Shown here: piece after piece, positions 5,500 to 7,089 of the stretch | Position numbering within the stretch: position 1 is the stretch's first letter | Layout of the letters: each line of letters starts with the position of its first letter | Assembly (NCBI GenBank): GCA_903888395.1 | Contig: CAISTO010000093.1 | Location: 1 to 7,089 of the forward strand | From: an uncultured Bacteroidota bacterium | GTDB taxonomy: Bacteria > Bacteroidota > Bacteroidia > UKL13-3 | DNA: 7,089 bases | Direction: 5' to 3' | Translations under genes and position numbers: made by a program | Notes under the pieces: model-generated | Told to the model about the DNA's origin: nothing | What the model saw: the letters and a program-made list of their open reading frames with translations, nothing else | Databases searched by the model: none

Positions 5500-7089
5500 T
5501 AATTCATTAGCATTTTTTGTTCGCCAAATTCTAAAATTTTATCTATAAATTCATAAGGCTTATAATTATTCAAAGCACATTGATGGAAGATAGCAGTAGC
5601 AGGAGTCATTCCTGGCAATGAGTTAATTTCAATGATTACCACTTCCACCCTGTTTTTATCAAATATTTTCACAAAAGCATCAATTCTACAATAGCCTTCT
5701 ACATTTAAAACTTTGGCAGTTTTTTTCAAAACTTCCCTCACCTTTTCACTTATTTCATTTTGAATTTTTGGACTTTTACTAAACCTACTTGGTGTAATAT
5801 TTTGTCCTTGTCCGGCCAAGAATTTTTCTTCTAATGAAAGTATTTCTCCTTCTGCCAATGTCTCACTAGGTTCAAACATTTCATAAGTTAACTTTCCTTT
5901 TTTGTATTGCGTAAGCAAACCTCCAGTAACTTCCAAAAAGTGTTTAGCTTCTCCTTTTTCTACAAATTTTTCAACCAAAAAATATTGTTTCATGGGGAAT
6001 TCTTCCTTTGGTTTTAAGCCTAATCTTTGAGCTAATTTGGTTTCCATTACTTCCAAAGGTCTAAAAACTCCTTCAGCATAATTGATCAAATCATCGCGGG
6101 TTTTTATTTTCTTAACAGCGCTACTACATCCGTCATCAGCGGGTTTTGCAATTAACGGATAACCAATTTTCTCTACATTTTTTATAACTTCGTCAATGCT
6201 TTTTTTCCAATCTTTTTGTTGAACTAACATATGTTCTGCAATCAGAATTTTATGTTTTTTTAGCAATTCATTGGTATCATATTTATTGATAGTAATCTTA
6301 CTACTTTCTACACCACTTCCGTTATATGGAATTTTTAGTTTATTTAAATAAGTTTGAACTGTTCCATCTTCTCCCGGGCGACCATGTAATGCAATAAAAA
6401 CATGGTCTGCCATTTTTTTCAATTCTTTGTAATCAATTTTTCTTGGCGCAAATAATTGCTTTTCTGCATCACCATATTTATCAATAATTGGTTTGCATGC
6501 CGCAATAATTTTATCCATAATTGGCAAGCGTTTATAACCCGAAAGTTTTTCTTTGATGTCGTCAGCATTATCTTTCAACATCACATTTACTGGTAACAAC
6601 CACAATTCGTGTGCGTTATCATTTCCCGTTACAAATACCGGAAACGGCTGATACTTGGTCGATGAAGCTAATTTTTCATAAATATTTCTTCCACTTTCTA
6701 CCGAAATGTGTCGCTCGGTTGAATAACCTCCCATGAAAACTGCCACACGTTTTTTATCACTTTTCTTGCTTTTGTTTTGAGCAATTTTATGGTCTAAATA
6801 TTCCAATAATTGCAAGTGATGAAAATGCACTTGTTGCGATTGTGCCCTTTCGGCCAATGAAGTACGAATTATATATGTTAAGAACTGTGAAGGATTCAAC
6901 CCAATTTCGGCAGCTTGATGAAAAAAGAAACTAGAAGGCATCATTCCACTAGTAGTATTTGGATCATTCAAAAACAATTTTCCTTCGTTATTGATAAATC
7001 CATCAATTCGTGCATACACATGGAAATTGAAGAAAGTAAACAACTGTTCACAAGCCGTTCTTATTTCATCAATCTTTTTATCGGCTATA
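5499..7089 (-). CDS. Double ATP-grasp D-alanine-D-alanine ligase-like protein (5' end outside window)
   Basis: The family joins two D-alanines with ATP for peptidoglycan precursors. The frame stays open to the right edge. The TTG at 7041-7043 is an internal Leu, so the true start is outside; about 530 residues are visible. Counting from Leu-7043, residues 1-60 are the tail of a first Ddl-type ATP-grasp module: ARIDGF (11-16), then DPNTTSGMMP (27-36) where Ddl has EIN..PGMTP. A charged linker (about 62-98) leads to a complete second module: GGYSTERHISVESG (105-118), HGRPGEDGTVQ (220-230), IPYNGSGVESSK (238-249), AKPADDGCSS (299-308), omega-loop EEKFLAGQGQ (405-414), CRIDAF (452-457) and IEINSLPGMTP (471-481). 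The metal ligands of this module, Asp455, Glu472 and Asn474, are present. Oddities are Phe408 where typical Ddl has Tyr, and extra sequence at about 328-352. A single essential Ddl is normally about 300-350 residues, so this may be a divergent paralogue. It overlaps pdxH by one base. Confidence 0.85.
   Translation of the reverse strand, partial: IADKKIDEIRTACEQLFTFFNFHVYARIDGFINNEGKLFLNDPNTTSGMMPSSFFFHQAAEIGLNPSQFLTYIIRTSLAERAQSQQVHFHHLQLLEYLDHKIAQNKSKKSDKKRVAVFMGGYSTERHISVESGRNIYEKLASSTKYQPFPVFVTGNDNAHELWLLPVNVMLKDNADDIKEKLSGYKRLPIMDKIIAACKPIIDKYGDAEKQLFAPRKIDYKELKKMADHVFIALHGRPGEDGTVQTYLNKLKIPYNGSGVESSKITINKYDTNELLKKHKILIAEHMLVQQKDWKKSIDEVIKNVEKIGYPLIAKPADDGCSSAVKKIKTRDDLINYAEGVFRPLEVMETKLAQRLGLKPKEEFPMKQYFLVEKFVEKGEAKHFLEVTGGLLTQYKKGKLTYEMFEPSETLAEGEILSLEEKFLAGQGQNITPSRFSKSPKIQNEISEKVREVLKKTAKVLNVEGYCRIDAFVKIFDKNRVEVVIIEINSLPGMTPATAIFHQCALNNYKPYEFIDKILEFGEQKMLMN

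Noticed and set aside
7041..7043. TTG as a start codon of the ligase-like gene
   Set aside because: The frame continues open to the window edge and the sequence on both sides (KKIDEIRTACEQ, then LFTFFNFHVYARIDGF) reads as continuous ATP-grasp domain, so this is an internal leucine.

Overview
The window is strongly AT-rich and reads as a chromosomal segment of a Bacteroidota bacterium. The evidence is a secreted protein with a C-terminal type IX secretion (T9SS) sorting domain, start codons without Shine-Dalgarno sequences, a promoter of the Bacteroidota TTTG / TAnnTTTG type, and Bacteroidota-like outer-membrane proteins. The genus cannot be read from the sequence. No mobile element, CRISPR array, tRNA or rRNA is visible, and the content is mostly housekeeping.

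Left part (+ strand): the C-terminal third of an M13 (neprilysin/PepO) zinc metallopeptidase enters from the left edge and ends at a strong intrinsic terminator (743-776). Two overlapping TAnnTTTG elements then precede a cysteine-rich secreted T9SS cargo protein (843-2480). Its stop codon lies two bases from the stop of the convergent, minus-strand putative outer-membrane beta-barrel gene (2483-3229).

Right part (all minus strand, read right to left): a two-gene unit enters from the right edge. It consists of a double ATP-grasp D-Ala-D-Ala-ligase-like protein (5' end outside the window) and pdxH, joined by a TAATG stop/start overlap. Just after pdxH comes a tandem array of imperfect heptamers (4791-4853). 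A well-formed promoter (4679-4710) follows, driving a second unit made of a 6-pyruvoyl-tetrahydropterin-synthase-like gene and fabD, 19 bp apart. The beta-barrel gene follows fabD after 98 bp.

Functionally, PdxH supplies PLP, FabD feeds malonyl units into fatty-acid synthesis, and the ligase-like protein belongs to the family that makes D-Ala-D-Ala for peptidoglycan. PLP is the cofactor of alanine racemase, so the ligase-pdxH pairing has a possible but unproven logic. The most unusual items are the two fused Ddl-like modules (with Asp for a metal-binding Glu in the first and Phe at the acceptor-specificity position of the second), the animal-type PTPS metal motif, and the heptamer array. I see no convincing new defence or mobile system.
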